Assembly: GCA_027353465.1 (NCBI GenBank)
Contig: DAIEHR010000281.1
Location: 1 to 35,726 of the forward strand
Reading direction: 5' to 3'
DNA from: Acetobacteraceae bacterium
GTDB lineage: Bacteria; Pseudomonadota; Alphaproteobacteria; Acetobacterales; Acetobacteraceae
DNA length: 35,726 nt
Shown here: one piece after another, positions 15,835 through 23,789 of the stretch
Numbering within the stretch: the first letter of the stretch is position 1
How the letters are laid out: each line of letters starts with the position of its first letter
The notes under the pieces: generated by a model
Told to the model about the DNA's origin: nothing
What the model saw: the letters and a program-made list of their open reading frames with translations, nothing else
The model's database searches: none
Translations under genes and position numbers: made by a program

Positions 15835-16938
15835 ATGTCGCACAACAGTTTCGGGCATCTCTTCCGCGTCACCACCTGGGGCGAGAGCCACGGCCCCGCC
15901 ATCGGCGGTGTCGTCGATGGCTGCCCGCCGCTGTTGCCGCTGACCGAGGCGGACATTCAGCCCTGGCTGGACAAGCGCAGGCCCGGCCAGTCGAAATTCA
16001 CCACCCAGCGGCAGGAACCCGATCAGGTGCGCATCCTGTCCGGTGTGTTCGAAGGTTTGACCACTGGCACCCCGATCAGCCTGCTGATCGAGAACACTGA
16101 CCAGCGCTCCCGGGACTATGCCGCGATTGCCACGCAGTTCCGGCCCGGTCACGCCGACCTGACCTATGACCTGAAATACGGCATTCGCGACTATCGCGGC
16201 GGGGGTCGTTCCTCGGCCCGGGAAACCGCGATGCGCGTGGCGGCCGGCGCCGTCGCCCGCCGCGTTCTAGGTGCGGGGCTACGCATCCGCGGCGCCCTGG
16301 TGCAGGTGGGTCCGCACAAGATCGACCGTGACCGGTGGGACTGGGACCAGATCGGCGAAAACCCGTTTTTCTGCCCCGACCCCGTCGCCGCCCAAACCTG
16401 GGAGACGTATCTGTCGGCGGTTCGCAAGGCCGGCTCCTCCGCCGGGGCCGTGATCGAAGTAATCGCCGACGGTGTGCAGCCGGGCCTGGGCGCGCCGATC
16501 TACGGCAAGCTGGACGCCGATCTGGCGGCCGCGCTGATGTCGATCAACGCCGTGAAAGGCGTGGAAATCGGCGAGGGTTTCGCCGCCGCCGCGCTGACCG
16601 GCGAAGACAACGCCGACGAAATGCGGATGCGTGACGGGTTGGTGACATTCGATTCCAACCACGCCGGCGGCATCCTGGGGGGAATTTCAACCGGACAGCC
16701 GATCGTGGTTCGGTTCGCGGTCAAGCCGACAAGCTCCATTCTCTCGCCGCGTCATTCGGTTGACCGCCTTGGCCAAGATATCGAGATCATGACCAAGGGC
16801 CGCCACGATCCATGCGTGGGAATCCGAGCGGTGCCGGTGGGCGAGGCGATGGTGGCGTGCGTGCTGGCGGATCATCTGTTGCGGCATCGCGCGCAAAACC
16901 CCGATGCGCCCACAACCGCTCGGTTGCCGCGGAATTGA
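15835..16938 (+). CDS. aroC: Chorismate synthase
   Basis: A 367-residue enzyme converting 5-enolpyruvylshikimate-3-phosphate to chorismate using reduced FMN, the last common step to aromatic amino acids. The N-terminus [20 protein letters not shown] is the first family signature. [20 protein letters not shown] and [20 protein letters not shown] cover the FMN and substrate site. The third signature region is [20 protein letters not shown]. The length fits bacterial bifunctional-flavin-independent forms. It starts twelve bases after fabI, with only weak ribosome-site similarity, so coupling to fabI is likely. It is followed by a gap of 64-79 bases before an uncharacterised gene. Confidence 0.97.
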   Translation: MSHNSFGHLFRVTTWGESHGPAIGGVVDGCPPLLPLTEADIQPWLDKRRPGQSKFTTQRQEPDQVRILSGVFEGLTTGTPISLLIENTDQRSRDYAAIATQFRPGHADLTYDLKYGIRDYRGGGRSSARETAMRVAAGAVARRVLGAGLRIRGALVQVGPHKIDRDRWDWDQIGENPFFCPDPVAAQTWETYLSAVRKAGSSAGAVIEVIADGVQPGLGAPIYGKLDADLAAALMSINAVKGVEIGEGFAAAALTGEDNADEMRMRDGLVTFDSNHAGGILGGISTGQPIVVRFAVKPTSSILSPRHSVDRLGQDIEIMTKGRHDPCVGIRAVPVGEAMVACVLADHLLRHRAQNPDAPTTARLPRN

Positions 16939-17017
16939 GTTATCGGCAATAACCCAGCTTGACGGTCGGGAATAACTGAGACTGAATAGATGTCTCATTA
17001 TCGTGATCGAACGGACG

Positions 17018-18235
17018 ATGCCGCTTTCCTCCTCAGACCTGGATTTTTCTGGACTTGCCCCGTTTGTGGCCCTTGTCGGGCTGCGGCGCTGGCAAGAGCG
17101 GATGGCGGAAATCCGCGACCTGTCCGCATCCGGCCCACGCGCTGGCCAGGCCATTCGCCAACGCCACGGTGTCGAACTCAGCCTGGAGAAACTGCGTCGC
17201 CACCCCGGTGCGATTCCCTCCATGGCCGAGGTGCTGCTGGGCAAGATCGCCGCCGAGATTCCCGTGGTCGCGGCTGACCTGACGCCGGGCGGCCGCGAGC
17301 GTCTGATCAATGCCATTCATGTGGGACTTCACGGCCAGAACACCTTGATCCCGGTCTTCCACATGATCCGCACGGCGATGGCACAGCGCGGCCGGGGCTT
17401 TGCGGTAACGTTCTCGGGCCTCGACCATGAAACACAATTCGATCTTCTGCTGCGGCGCGATGGCGCCGAGGCCGAGGTCGCTTGCGACACGATGACGGCC
17501 GAAGAAGGCCGGGGGGTGCATCGCGGCGCCTGGTTCCGGCTAGCGGATCGAATCGACCCCGACCTGCAGACCTGGCTGGCCGCCCATCCCGGTCGCTATC
17601 TGTTGAAAATGACCCTGCCCCATGGTCTGCGCGGAGGCCTGCATGACAGCGAGGCCGAGGGCGGAACCCTGTCCGAGGTGCATCAGCGTATTACCGCGAT
17701 GCTGCAGGCCCAGACCCGCCAGGACCATGATGAGGCAATCGTGCTGCGCCTGGACCCCCTGCTGCTGGCGGGTGCCCAAGCCGAGGACACCGGCCTGATC
17801 CCCTCCCTGCGGCGCGAATTCGGGCCGGAAGCGCATCTGTCGGTCACCACGTCGGGCAACGCCGTGTTCGTGATGGCCGCCCGGGCGGGCCAGGAGAACG
17901 AGGTTGCGATCGCGATCCGGCGTCGGTTGGCGACTCTGGCCCCCACCCGTCTGACCGGAAGCCGACCGGGCATTCTGTCGGTTTTCGTGGAAGACACGGA
18001 TCGAATGGAATGGCGAGGTTTGCGCGACCGCCTGGAGCTGGAAGGTGAGGCTCGGCAGTTTATGACCAACCCGGAAGCACGGCCGGTAGTAGCGGTCAGC
18101 TTCGTCTCCCGCTTTGAGATGTTCGGCGTTTCCGAACCGGATTCGGCGGCTGGGGGCGAGCTTCGTTTCCGCAATCCAGGCCATCCAGCCGCGGGTTTCG
18201 CGGCCCTTGCACCGGCCGTCATGTCGTCAGTGTGA
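17018..18235 (+). CDS. Uncharacterised protein with nuclease-like core motif
   Basis: A 405-residue protein I cannot assign. Numbering from an alternative GTG start at 17003, residues about 139-182 read GLDHETQFDLLLRRDGAEAE, then VACDTMTAEEGRGVHRGAWF. This resembles the D-x(n)-(D/E)-x-K core of PD-(D/E)XK nuclease-like folds (xxFDLLL...EVECKT), except that Asp stands where Lys is expected (Cys-Asp-Thr). The flanking WLAAHPGRYLLKMTLPHGL looks conserved. The N-terminal helical part (FVALVGLRRWQERMAEIRDL) and the C-terminal alpha/beta part have no recognisable motif. Neither GTG 17003 nor ATG 17018 has a good ribosome site; ATG was chosen. Distinct from its housekeeping neighbours, it follows aroC and precedes a small protein gene. 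A nuclease-like but inactive fold is an inference. Confidence 0.6.
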   Translation: MPLSSSDLDFSGLAPFVALVGLRRWQERMAEIRDLSASGPRAGQAIRQRHGVELSLEKLRRHPGAIPSMAEVLLGKIAAEIPVVAADLTPGGRERLINAIHVGLHGQNTLIPVFHMIRTAMAQRGRGFAVTFSGLDHETQFDLLLRRDGAEAEVACDTMTAEEGRGVHRGAWFRLADRIDPDLQTWLAAHPGRYLLKMTLPHGLRGGLHDSEAEGGTLSEVHQRITAMLQAQTRQDHDEAIVLRLDPLLLAGAQAEDTGLIPSLRREFGPEAHLSVTTSGNAVFVMAARAGQENEVAIAIRRRLATLAPTRLTGSRPGILSVFVEDTDRMEWRGLRDRLELEGEARQFMTNPEARPVVAVSFVSRFEMFGVSEPDSAAGGELRFRNPGHPAAGFAALAPAVMSSV

Positions 18236-18346
18236 TCGGCTGAGCGCTGCGAATCGCCGTCTCGCCTCCTCATATTCAGCATCTGGCCTAAGCATTGCCA
18301 TTTTCAGATGGCGTGCTGTGAGGGTCGTGTATTTTAAGAGGTGAGC

Positions 18347-18514
18347 ATGTCCACTGCGGAATATAGCCGTAAACTAGATGAACTCGACCGATTGTTGAAT
18401 GACCCCGATGTTCCAATGCAGCCGGACCGGGTTTGGTCATTGTTGGCGGAAGTATCCGGTTCCGACGCATCGTCGATGCCAGGATCTTCGATCAATCGGG
18501 CTTCCGACCGTTAG
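18347..18514 (+). CDS. Small conserved-looking acidic protein, 55 residues
   Basis: An ATG at 18347 opens 55 codons ending TAG at 18512-18514. AAGAGGTGAG lies immediately upstream (18335-18345), a strong ribosome site. The peptide begins MSTAEYSRKLDELDRLLNDP, continues DVPMQPDRVWSLLAEVS, and ends in a polar Ser-rich tail. The helix-plus-NDPDVPM pattern is faintly reminiscent of the N-terminus of peptide chain release factor 1, but it is far too short to be one. Codon usage and the ribosome site support a real gene. A large GC hairpin lies 26 bases after the stop. Function is unknown. Confidence 0.6.
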   Translation: MSTAEYSRKLDELDRLLNDPDVPMQPDRVWSLLAEVSGSDASSMPGSSINRASDR

Positions 18515-18539
18515 ACTATTGCTGGGTTGACGTAGATCA

Positions 18540-18579
18540 CCCGCCTTGTCGCCGCACACTGCCATCGGCGACGGGCGGG
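18540..18579 (+). terminator. Large GC hairpin after the small protein gene
   Basis: GTCGCCG (18548-18554) pairs with CGGCGAC (18566-18572). After a small internal loop (TT opposite G), CCCGCC (18540-18545) pairs with GGCGGG (18574-18579). The loop has eleven bases. It lacks a T-run, so it may act with Rho or stabilise the 3' end. Confidence 0.5.
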
Positions 18580-18757
18580 CGAACCCGACTTTAAGATGTC
18601 GCTGGGAACGATAGGGTTTACCTGTGATCCAAGTTAAACCGGCCGGCAGGAAATCCAAATGCGGCGACCATTCGGGGACCAGGATTCCGGTCGAGGATTG
18701 TCTGAGCACTCAGCAGGAGAACAACGGAGGCCGGACAAAAGCCGTTGAATGCTGCGT

Positions 18758-18789
18758 AACAAAATTGTTTCGATAATCGCAATTTTGTT
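18758..18789. promoter_or_regulatory. Inverted repeat overlapping the HU promoter (possible operator)
   Basis: AACAAAATTG (18758-18767) and CAATTTTGTT (18780-18789) are perfect 10-base inverted repeats with a 12-base spacer, which itself contains CGATAATCG, another near-palindrome. The right arm overlaps the TTGACA at 18788-18793. A regulator or an AT-preferring nucleoid protein, possibly HU itself, could bind here. Confidence 0.45.
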
Positions 18790-18816
18790 GACAAATCGGG
18801 TAAATCTGTTGCATAA
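18788..18816 (+). promoter_or_regulatory. Sigma-70 promoter of the HU gene
   Basis: A perfect TTGACA (18788-18793) is followed after 17 bases by GCATAA (18811-18816), in an AT-rich setting 58 bases before the HU start codon. Confidence 0.6.
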
Positions 18817-18873
18817 ACCGTTCCTATCGAGGGATCGATGTTTCAGTTGATCTCGAATTGTTAAGGAACGTCG

Positions 18874-19143
18874 ATGTCGAAAGCTTTTATCGCGAAGGTT
18901 CTCCAGCAATCCACTGAAGTGACCGGCGCCGCCGCAAACCGCGCTACGAATGAACTGATCGATGCAATCGTCAAAGAGATGAAGAAGAACGGGAAGTTTA
19001 CCCTTCCCAGCTTCGGCACGTTTACTGTTCGCAAGACCAAGGCCCGCAAGGCGCTGAACCCGCGCACGGGCGAGTCGATCAAGGTGAAGGCCGGCAAAAC
19101 AGTTCGCTTCAAGGCTTCGCCGGTGCTGAAGAAGTCTGTCTGA
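18874..19143 (+). CDS. HU family DNA-binding protein
   Basis: An 89-residue histone-like protein of standard HU length. It begins MSKAFIAKVLQQSTEVTGAA, continues KNGKFTLPSFGTFTVRKTKA with the expected beta-hinge, and carries RKALNPRTGESIKVKAG, the DNA-minor-groove arm with its Asn-Pro tip. VRFKASPVLKKSV closes the fold. HU dimers bend and compact DNA and affect replication and transcription in the nucleoid. AAGGAACG precedes the ATG by a few bases. It stands alone, with its own promoter upstream and a hairpin downstream, as is usual for an abundantly expressed gene. IHF is less likely, given the family signature and the arm sequence. Confidence 0.95.
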   Translation: MSKAFIAKVLQQSTEVTGAAANRATNELIDAIVKEMKKNGKFTLPSFGTFTVRKTKARKALNPRTGESIKVKAGKTVRFKASPVLKKSV

Positions 19144-19152
19144 TTCAGTGAC

Positions 19153-19172
19153 GGCCCGGCGAAGGCCGGGTC
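19153..19172. terminator. Hairpin between convergent HU and tlyA genes
   Basis: CCCGGC (19155-19160) pairs with GCCGGG (19165-19170) around GAAG; a G-T and a G-C pair extend the stem outward. It begins ten bases after the HU stop. There is no strong T-run. Confidence 0.55.
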
Positions 19173-19222
19173 AGTTACGCACACCGGGTGGATAGCAAGG
19201 CCCATGACTACGCTGGCGGCTT

Positions 19223-19960
19223 TCAAGTAAAGCGTGCGCCCAGAAGAAATTCTTTGTTGCCCTCGGGTCCGGTAATCGGGCTTTCAACCACGCCGGCCAC
19301 GCTCCATCCCGGCAGTCCAGCCCACCAGCTTGTGACGCGCTCACAGACCGACCGATGCACCGCCGGATCCCGGACGACGCCCTTGCTGCCGACCGCGGCC
19401 GCCCCAGCTTCGAACTGCGGCTTGATCAGAACGATCGCCCAGGCACCCGGCGCGCACAGCGCCAGTGATGCCGGCAGCAAAGTCGCCAAGCCGATAAAAC
19501 TGGCATCACAAACAAGCGCCTGGATCGGGTCAGCGATCGTGTCCCGTGTCAGATAACGGGCGTTGGTCTTCTCATAGACCACCACACGCGGGTCGCATCG
19601 CAGCTTCCACGCCAACTGCCCGTGCCCGACATCGACGGCATGCACCTTCGCTGCCCCATGCGTCAGCAGAACGTCGGTGAACCCGCCGGTCGAGGCCCCC
19701 ACGTCAAGGCACACCAACCCCTCGGCCGAAAAACCAAAATGCGCCAGACCATGCGAAAGCTTCAGGCCGCCGCGCGACACCCAGGGGTGGTCCTGCCCCT
19801 TCACCTCAAGCGCCACGTCCTCGGCCAGCAGATCACCCGCCTTCGCCACCCGCCGATCGCCCGAGTAGATCTTGCCCGCCAGGATCAGCGCCTGCGCCCG
19901 CGTGCGGCTTTCCACCAGCCCGCGCGCCACGAGTAATTGATCCGCCCGCTGCTTTGCCAT
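19223..19960 (-). CDS. tlyA: TlyA family RNA 2'-O-methyltransferase
   Basis: A 245-residue protein with an N-terminal S4 RNA-binding domain (about 1-62, starting MAKQRADQLLVARGLVESRT). An FtsJ/RrmJ-like Rossmann methyltransferase domain follows, with SAM motif VCLDVGASTGGFTDVLL and ALVCDASFIG. Mycobacterial TlyA methylates ribose in 16S and 23S rRNA; some proteobacterial members were first called hemolysins. The ATG overlaps the xseB stop by one base (TAATG), so translation is coupled. In many relatives ispA and dxs separate xseB from tlyA (from memory); here they are missing from this position. It is the last gene of a minus-strand unit convergent with the HU gene. Confidence 0.92.
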   Translation of the reverse strand: MAKQRADQLLVARGLVESRTRAQALILAGKIYSGDRRVAKAGDLLAEDVALEVKGQDHPWVSRGGLKLSHGLAHFGFSAEGLVCLDVGASTGGFTDVLLTHGAAKVHAVDVGHGQLAWKLRCDPRVVVYEKTNARYLTRDTIADPIQALVCDASFIGLATLLPASLALCAPGAWAIVLIKPQFEAGAAAVGSKGVVRDPAVHRSVCERVTSWWAGLPGWSVAGVVESPITGPEGNKEFLLGARFT

Positions 19961-20193
19961 TATTCCAGCGGACGGGTCCCCAGCGACCCATCTGCCCGCT
20001 GCACCAGCGCCTCCACCCTGGCCTCAACCTCCGCCAGCTTGGCCTCGCAATGGCGCCGCAGTTTCACGCCGCGTTCGAATGCCTGAACGGCGGCATCCAG
20101 TTTCAGCGTACCGCCCTCAAGCCCCCGGACAATCTGGTCAAGCTCCGCCAGCGCGTCCTCAAACGACAACTGGCTGACATCGTCTTCCGGCAT
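19960..20193 (-). CDS. xseB: Exodeoxyribonuclease VII small subunit
   Basis: A 77-residue protein matching the XseB pattern: LSFEDALAELDQIVRGLEGG, then LKLDAAVQAFERGVKLRRHC and EAKLAEVEARVEAL. The two helices form a coiled-coil hairpin that decorates the large XseA subunit; exonuclease VII degrades single-stranded DNA into oligonucleotides. The length is normal. It follows the deacetylase-family gene by 55 bases and overlaps tlyA by one base. The large subunit is not in the window. Confidence 0.93.
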   Translation of the reverse strand: MPEDDVSQLSFEDALAELDQIVRGLEGGTLKLDAAVQAFERGVKLRRHCEAKLAEVEARVEALVQRADGSLGTRPLE

Positions 20194-20242
20194 GATCGGT
20201 GGCCTTCGTGTAGAGGATTACAGAACGGTGAGAGGCACGGTT

Positions 20243-20260
20243 CGCGCGCTAATGCGCGCG
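20243..20260. terminator. GC hairpin at the end of the deacetylase-like gene
   Basis: CGCGCGC (20243-20249) and GCGCGCG (20254-20260) form a perfect seven-base stem with loop TAAT, overlapping the stop codon of the minus-strand deacetylase-family gene. There is no T-run. It may attenuate rather than end transcription into xseB. Confidence 0.35.
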
Positions 20261-21184
20261 CATCAGCCCGCGCACATGAACCGCCGCCGATGCGGCCAGG
20301 GAGTGCAGATCGTAGCCGCCCTCCAGAACCGAGACGACCCGCCCACCGCAATGCTTGTCCGCGATGCTGATCAGTTGTTCGGTTATCCAGGCATAGTCAG
20401 CGGTTTCCAGCCGAAGCTGCGCCAGCGGATCGTCGATATGCGCGTCAAATCCGGCGGAGACGATCAGCAAACCCGGCGCGAACCGGTCAAGCGCCGGCAA
20501 GATCGTATCGGTCCAGGCCGCTCGGAAGGCCGCACTGCCATCGCGGGGCCGCAGCGGCACGTTGACCACGTTGTCGGCCACCCCGTGCTCCCACGGCTCC
20601 CCGGTGCCAGGATAGCATGGGCTTTGATGCGTGGACCCGTAGAACAGATCGGCATCCGCGGCGAACATCGCCTGGGTGCCGTTCCCATGATGGACGTCGA
20701 AATCGACCACCGCGACGCGCTGAACACCCCATCGCGCGCGCGCATGCAGCGCGGCGACAGCGGCGTTATTGAACAGGCAAAACCCCATGGGACGGCTGGG
20801 TTCGGCATGATGACCCGGTGGGCGCACGGCGGCGAATGCACTCCGCGCCCAGCCTTCCATCACCGCATCGACCGCCATGCAAGCCCCGCCGGCCGCCCGC
20901 GCGGCGGCATCGGCGCTGCCTTCGCTCATCACCGTATCGCCATCCAGTTGCACCGGCTCCCCCAGCCGCGGATGGATCGAAAGGATACCCTCGACATAAG
21001 CCGTCGGATGCACCCGGCTGAGCTGTTCCACCGTCGCCATCGGCGCTGACTCGCGCAGCAGGTCAGAAAACTCCGGCGCCTCCAGCGCAGCCAGCACGGC
21101 GCGCAACCGTTCGGCGTTCTCGGGGTGATAGGGGCCGGTATCGTGGTCCATGCACGCCGGATGGGTGATCAAGGCGGTGGTCAC
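20249..21184 (-). CDS. Histone deacetylase superfamily amidohydrolase
   Basis: A 311-residue zinc-dependent enzyme of the class II HDAC/acetylpolyamine amidohydrolase/AcuC superfamily. It begins TTALITHPACMDHDTGPYHPE and carries FAAVRPPGHHAEPSRPMGFC, whose His pair is the catalytic dyad. VAVVDFDVHHGNGTQAMF supplies zinc ligands (Asp, His), and SAGFDAHIDDPLAQL provides the third. EGGYDLHSLA closes the active site. The substrate may be an acetylated polyamine or lysine; it cannot be read here. A GTG start at 21184, one base after the TusA-like stop and preceded by GGGAAG, gives the family N-terminus; a longer frame to 21364 adds unrelated sequence. It is likely co-transcribed with the TusA-like gene. 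Confidence 0.9.
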   Translation of the reverse strand: MTTALITHPACMDHDTGPYHPENAERLRAVLAALEAPEFSDLLRESAPMATVEQLSRVHPTAYVEGILSIHPRLGEPVQLDGDTVMSEGSADAAARAAGGACMAVDAVMEGWARSAFAAVRPPGHHAEPSRPMGFCLFNNAAVAALHARARWGVQRVAVVDFDVHHGNGTQAMFAADADLFYGSTHQSPCYPGTGEPWEHGVADNVVNVPLRPRDGSAAFRAAWTDTILPALDRFAPGLLIVSAGFDAHIDDPLAQLRLETADYAWITEQLISIADKHCGGRVVSVLEGGYDLHSLAASAAVHVRGLMRAH

Positions 21185-21185
21185 G

Positions 21186-21437
21186 TCAGCTTCCCTTCTT
21201 CTGGGGATCATCCGCGCGGCAGCGGATCGTGAAGCTGAATACGCCAGCCTCCTCACTCCACGCCAGCAGCGCGTGTCCGGTTTCACGGCAATAAGCCTGA
21301 AAATCGGAAACCGATGCGCGATCGGTCGCCAGCACACGCAGCCGCTCGCCGCCCGCCATGCCACGCAGCACCCGATTGGCCTTCAGCACCGGAAGCGGGC
21401 AATTCATGCCCTTCACGTCAAGCAGAGTCTCGCTCAT
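21186..21437 (-). CDS. TusA/SirA-family sulfur carrier protein
   Basis: An 83-residue protein starting MSETLLDVKGMNCPLPVLKA. The CPxP motif, with persulfide-accepting Cys13, is diagnostic for the TusA/YedF/YeeD family. DRASVSDFQAYCRETGHALL follows the usual helix-strand layout. Members relay sulfur for thiolation of tRNA, molybdenum cofactor or other acceptors, or take part in sulfur oxidation. The start at 21437 removes a long non-homologous extension. The gene opens the minus-strand unit with the HDAC-like gene, xseB and tlyA, and lies divergently from the ROK kinase; the promoter region between them (21438-21610) has no clear consensus. Partner cysteine desulfurase is not in the window. 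Confidence 0.92.
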   Translation of the reverse strand: MSETLLDVKGMNCPLPVLKANRVLRGMAGGERLRVLATDRASVSDFQAYCRETGHALLAWSEEAGVFSFTIRCRADDPQKKGS

Positions 21438-21610
21438 GCGCGCAAGATGCGTATCCCAGGGCAGTTGGGCAAGGGAGTTCGTATCGAACGCCGATCGGCA
21501 CATCCCAATTTCGTGCCGGTTCGCCGAAAATCCACAAGGAGGTGAACGCCCGCGTGCCTCCTGCCGGGGCCAATGCTATGGTGTCCGCTGCCAGAACCGA
21601 CCGGACCCGC

Positions 21611-22510
21611 ATGACCCAGAACCGAATTGGCATCGACCTTGGGGGCACCAAGATAGAGATCGCCGTCCTCGACCCCAACGGCCATGAAATATTGCGCCAC
21701 CGCATACCCACGCCGCGCGGCTACCCGGACACCCTGGCCGCAATCACCCGCCTGGTACGCGAATCGGAAGCGAAACTTGGCATCACCGCCACTGTCGGCA
21801 TCGGGATTCCAGGCGTCATCAGCCCCGCCACCGGCCTGGTCAAGAATGCCAGCTCGATTGCCCTCAACGGCCACCGCTTCGACCACGACATCAGCCAGGC
21901 GCTGGAGCGGGAGGTCCGCGTGGAAAACGATGCCAACTGCTTCGCCCTCAGTGAGGCCACCGACGGCGCCGCCGCCGGCTATGGGCTGGTTTTCGGCGTC
22001 ATTCTGGGAACCGGATGCGGTGGTGGGATCGTCATCGGCGGTACCGTCCATCGCGGCCTACACCGTGTCGCCGGCGAGTGGGGCCATACCCCCCTGCCCT
22101 GGCCCACCGGCAACGAAATTCCCGGCCCGTTGTGCTGGTGCGGCAAGCATGGCTGCCTGGAAACCTACCTTGCCGGGCCGTCACTGGCGCGCGATTGCGA
22201 CGGTCCCGACGCGCGGGACGCAAGCGGCTTGCCAGCCCGAGCAGCGGCTGGCGAAGTGGCGGCGGCGGCGGCACTCGACCGACATGTGGATCGCCTCGCT
22301 CGGGGGCTCGCCGTCATCGTCAATATCCTCGACCCCGATGTCATCGTGCTGGGCGGCGGCCTGTCGAACATGACCCACCTCTATACGGAACTGCCCCGCC
22401 GCATCCCCAAACACGCATTCAGCGACACCATCGCCACGCCCGTCGTGCGTAACATGCATGGCGACTCGTCGGGCGTGCGCGGGGCCGCCTGGCTTTGGCC
22501 AGCCGCCTGA
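21611..22510 (+). CDS. ROK family sugar kinase (fructokinase/glucokinase-like)
   Basis: A 299-residue protein of the ROK family (repressor, ORF, kinase), without the N-terminal helix-turn-helix of the repressor members. It begins with IGIDLGGTKIEIAVLD, the ATP phosphate loop (about 6-21). GIGIPGVISPATGLVKNA and VENDANCFALSEAT contain the catalytic Asp region. GVILGTGCGGGIVIGG is the second phosphate motif. GEWGHTPL and CWCGKHGCLE (about 175-184) form the zinc site. It probably phosphorylates fructose, glucose or an amino sugar; the ROK signature is clear but specificity is not. An earlier in-frame ATG at 21580 is possible. Its stop is one base before the dinB start. Confidence 0.9.
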   Translation: MTQNRIGIDLGGTKIEIAVLDPNGHEILRHRIPTPRGYPDTLAAITRLVRESEAKLGITATVGIGIPGVISPATGLVKNASSIALNGHRFDHDISQALEREVRVENDANCFALSEATDGAAAGYGLVFGVILGTGCGGGIVIGGTVHRGLHRVAGEWGHTPLPWPTGNEIPGPLCWCGKHGCLETYLAGPSLARDCDGPDARDASGLPARAAAGEVAAAAALDRHVDRLARGLAVIVNILDPDVIVLGGGLSNMTHLYTELPRRIPKHAFSDTIATPVVRNMHGDSSGVRGAAWLWPAA

Positions 22511-22511
22511 C

Positions 22512-23765
22512 ATGCCGTCCCTGTGCCGCGACTGCTATCTTGTCGCGGACGCGATTCCCGAGCGGTGCCCTGCGTGCGGTGGACTCCGGCTGATTCACCA
22601 CCGATCCCTGACGCACCTGACCATCGCGCACATTGACTGCGACGCGTTTTATGCAAGCGTGGAAAAGCGTGACCGGCCGGAATTGCGGGCAAAGCCGGTG
22701 ATCGTTGGCGGCGGCACCAGGGGCGTCGTCACGGCGGCCTGCTACGTCGCCCGTATCTATGGCGTGAAAAGTGCCATGCCCATGTTCAAGGCCCTGAAGG
22801 CCTGCCCCGACGCCGTCGTGATCAAGCCCGACTTTCCGAAATATGTCGCGGCCTCCCGTCAGGTACGGGCGCTGATGCAGGAACTGACACCCCTGGTGCA
22901 ACCTCTGTCGATAGACGAGGCGGTGCTGGATCTGTCCGGCACCGAGGCGCTGCACGGCGCTGTCGCGGCGGCGGTGCTGGCTCGATTCGCGAACGCGGTG
23001 GAAGCCACAGTCGGCGTGACTGTTTCCATCGGCCTTGCCGCCAATCGTCTCATGGCCAAAATCGCTGCCGGCCGAGGCAAGCCAAGGGGCTTCACTATCA
23101 TCGACGGCGAAGAGGCAGCGGCGTTCCTCGCCCCCGAATCGGTTCGACTGTTGCCCGGCGTCGGCGCGGCGCTCGCGCGCAAATTGGAAATACTTGGGAT
23201 AACCCGGCTGGGCCAGTTGCAGGCCCTGCCGGATCGTGATGCGATCAAGAAACTTGGCGACGATGGCTGGTCCCTTGTACGCCGCGCCCGCGGTGAGGAT
23301 TCGCGCGTCGTCGATCCGGCGCGTGAAGCCAAATCGGTCAGCGCCGAAACCACGTTTGAGCACGACCTGTCCACGATGGCGGAGCTGGAGCGGCCGCTGT
23401 GGCGGATGTGTGAAAAACTCGCTCGGCGATTGAAGGAAAGCGAATTGGCGGCGGGCGGCGTTGTCCTGAAACTAAAGACCTCCAGCTTCACCCAGCGGAC
23501 CCGCAACGCCAGGCTGTCCAGCCCGACGGTGCTGCCTGACAGATTGTTCGATCTCGCCCGCGAACTACTGGCAAAAGAGGTAAACGGCACCAGGTTCCGT
23601 TTGGTCGGGATCGGCGCACAGCCCCTTGTCCCAGGTGCCGGCGCTGACCTGGGCGATCTGGCGGATACGGACACGCCGAAACGGGCAGCGACACAGGCCG
23701 CGATTGATACGTTACGTGGACGTTTCGGGGACGCGGCGATTACGCGCGGGCGTTCGCTGCGATGA
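22512..23765 (+). CDS. dinB: DNA polymerase IV (Y family, translesion)
   Basis: A 417-residue error-prone polymerase that bypasses DNA lesions. It has an N-terminal zinc-ribbon-like head (Cys5, Cys8, Cys19, Cys22), known in some alphaproteobacterial DinB proteins but absent from E. coli DinB. The catalytic residues are in IAHIDCDAFYASVEKRDRPE (Asp42, Asp44) and SIDEAVLDLSG (Asp135, Glu136). SIGLAANRLMAKIAAGRGKP and LLPGVGAALARKL (helix-hairpin-helix) follow, then the little-finger domain. No clear QLxLF-type clamp-binding motif is visible at the C-terminus, which ends RFGDAAITRGRSLR. ATG 22512 follows the ROK stop by one base. No LexA-type box was recognised upstream, so SOS control is not supported by what I can see. 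Confidence 0.95.
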   Translation: MPSLCRDCYLVADAIPERCPACGGLRLIHHRSLTHLTIAHIDCDAFYASVEKRDRPELRAKPVIVGGGTRGVVTAACYVARIYGVKSAMPMFKALKACPDAVVIKPDFPKYVAASRQVRALMQELTPLVQPLSIDEAVLDLSGTEALHGAVAAAVLARFANAVEATVGVTVSIGLAANRLMAKIAAGRGKPRGFTIIDGEEAAAFLAPESVRLLPGVGAALARKLEILGITRLGQLQALPDRDAIKKLGDDGWSLVRRARGEDSRVVDPAREAKSVSAETTFEHDLSTMAELERPLWRMCEKLARRLKESELAAGGVVLKLKTSSFTQRTRNARLSSPTVLPDRLFDLARELLAKEVNGTRFRLVGIGAQPLVPGAGADLGDLADTDTPKRAATQAAIDTLRGRFGDAAITRGRSLR

Positions 23766-23769
23766 CTGA

Positions 23770-23789
23770 CCGTTCCGACCGCCGGACGG
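23770..23789 (+). terminator. Hairpin after dinB
   Basis: Seven base pairs (CCGT-CCG with CGG-ACGG, one bulged T) around a five-base loop, starting four bases after the dinB stop codon. No T-run follows, so it is a candidate only. Confidence 0.35.

Larger units (their letters stand above)
18515..18873. other. Intergenic region with hairpins and the HU promoter
   Basis: These 359 bases contain no convincing protein gene. They hold a strong imperfect hairpin (18540-18579), a six-base inverted repeat GGTTTA/TAAACC (18615-18640), and an AT-rich 10-base inverted repeat overlapping the -35 of a sigma-70 promoter (18758-18816) ahead of the HU gene. Confidence 0.6.

Noticed and set aside
22512-23765. 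SOS-type operator ahead of dinB
   Set aside because: dinB starts one base after the ROK stop and no LexA-like box was seen.
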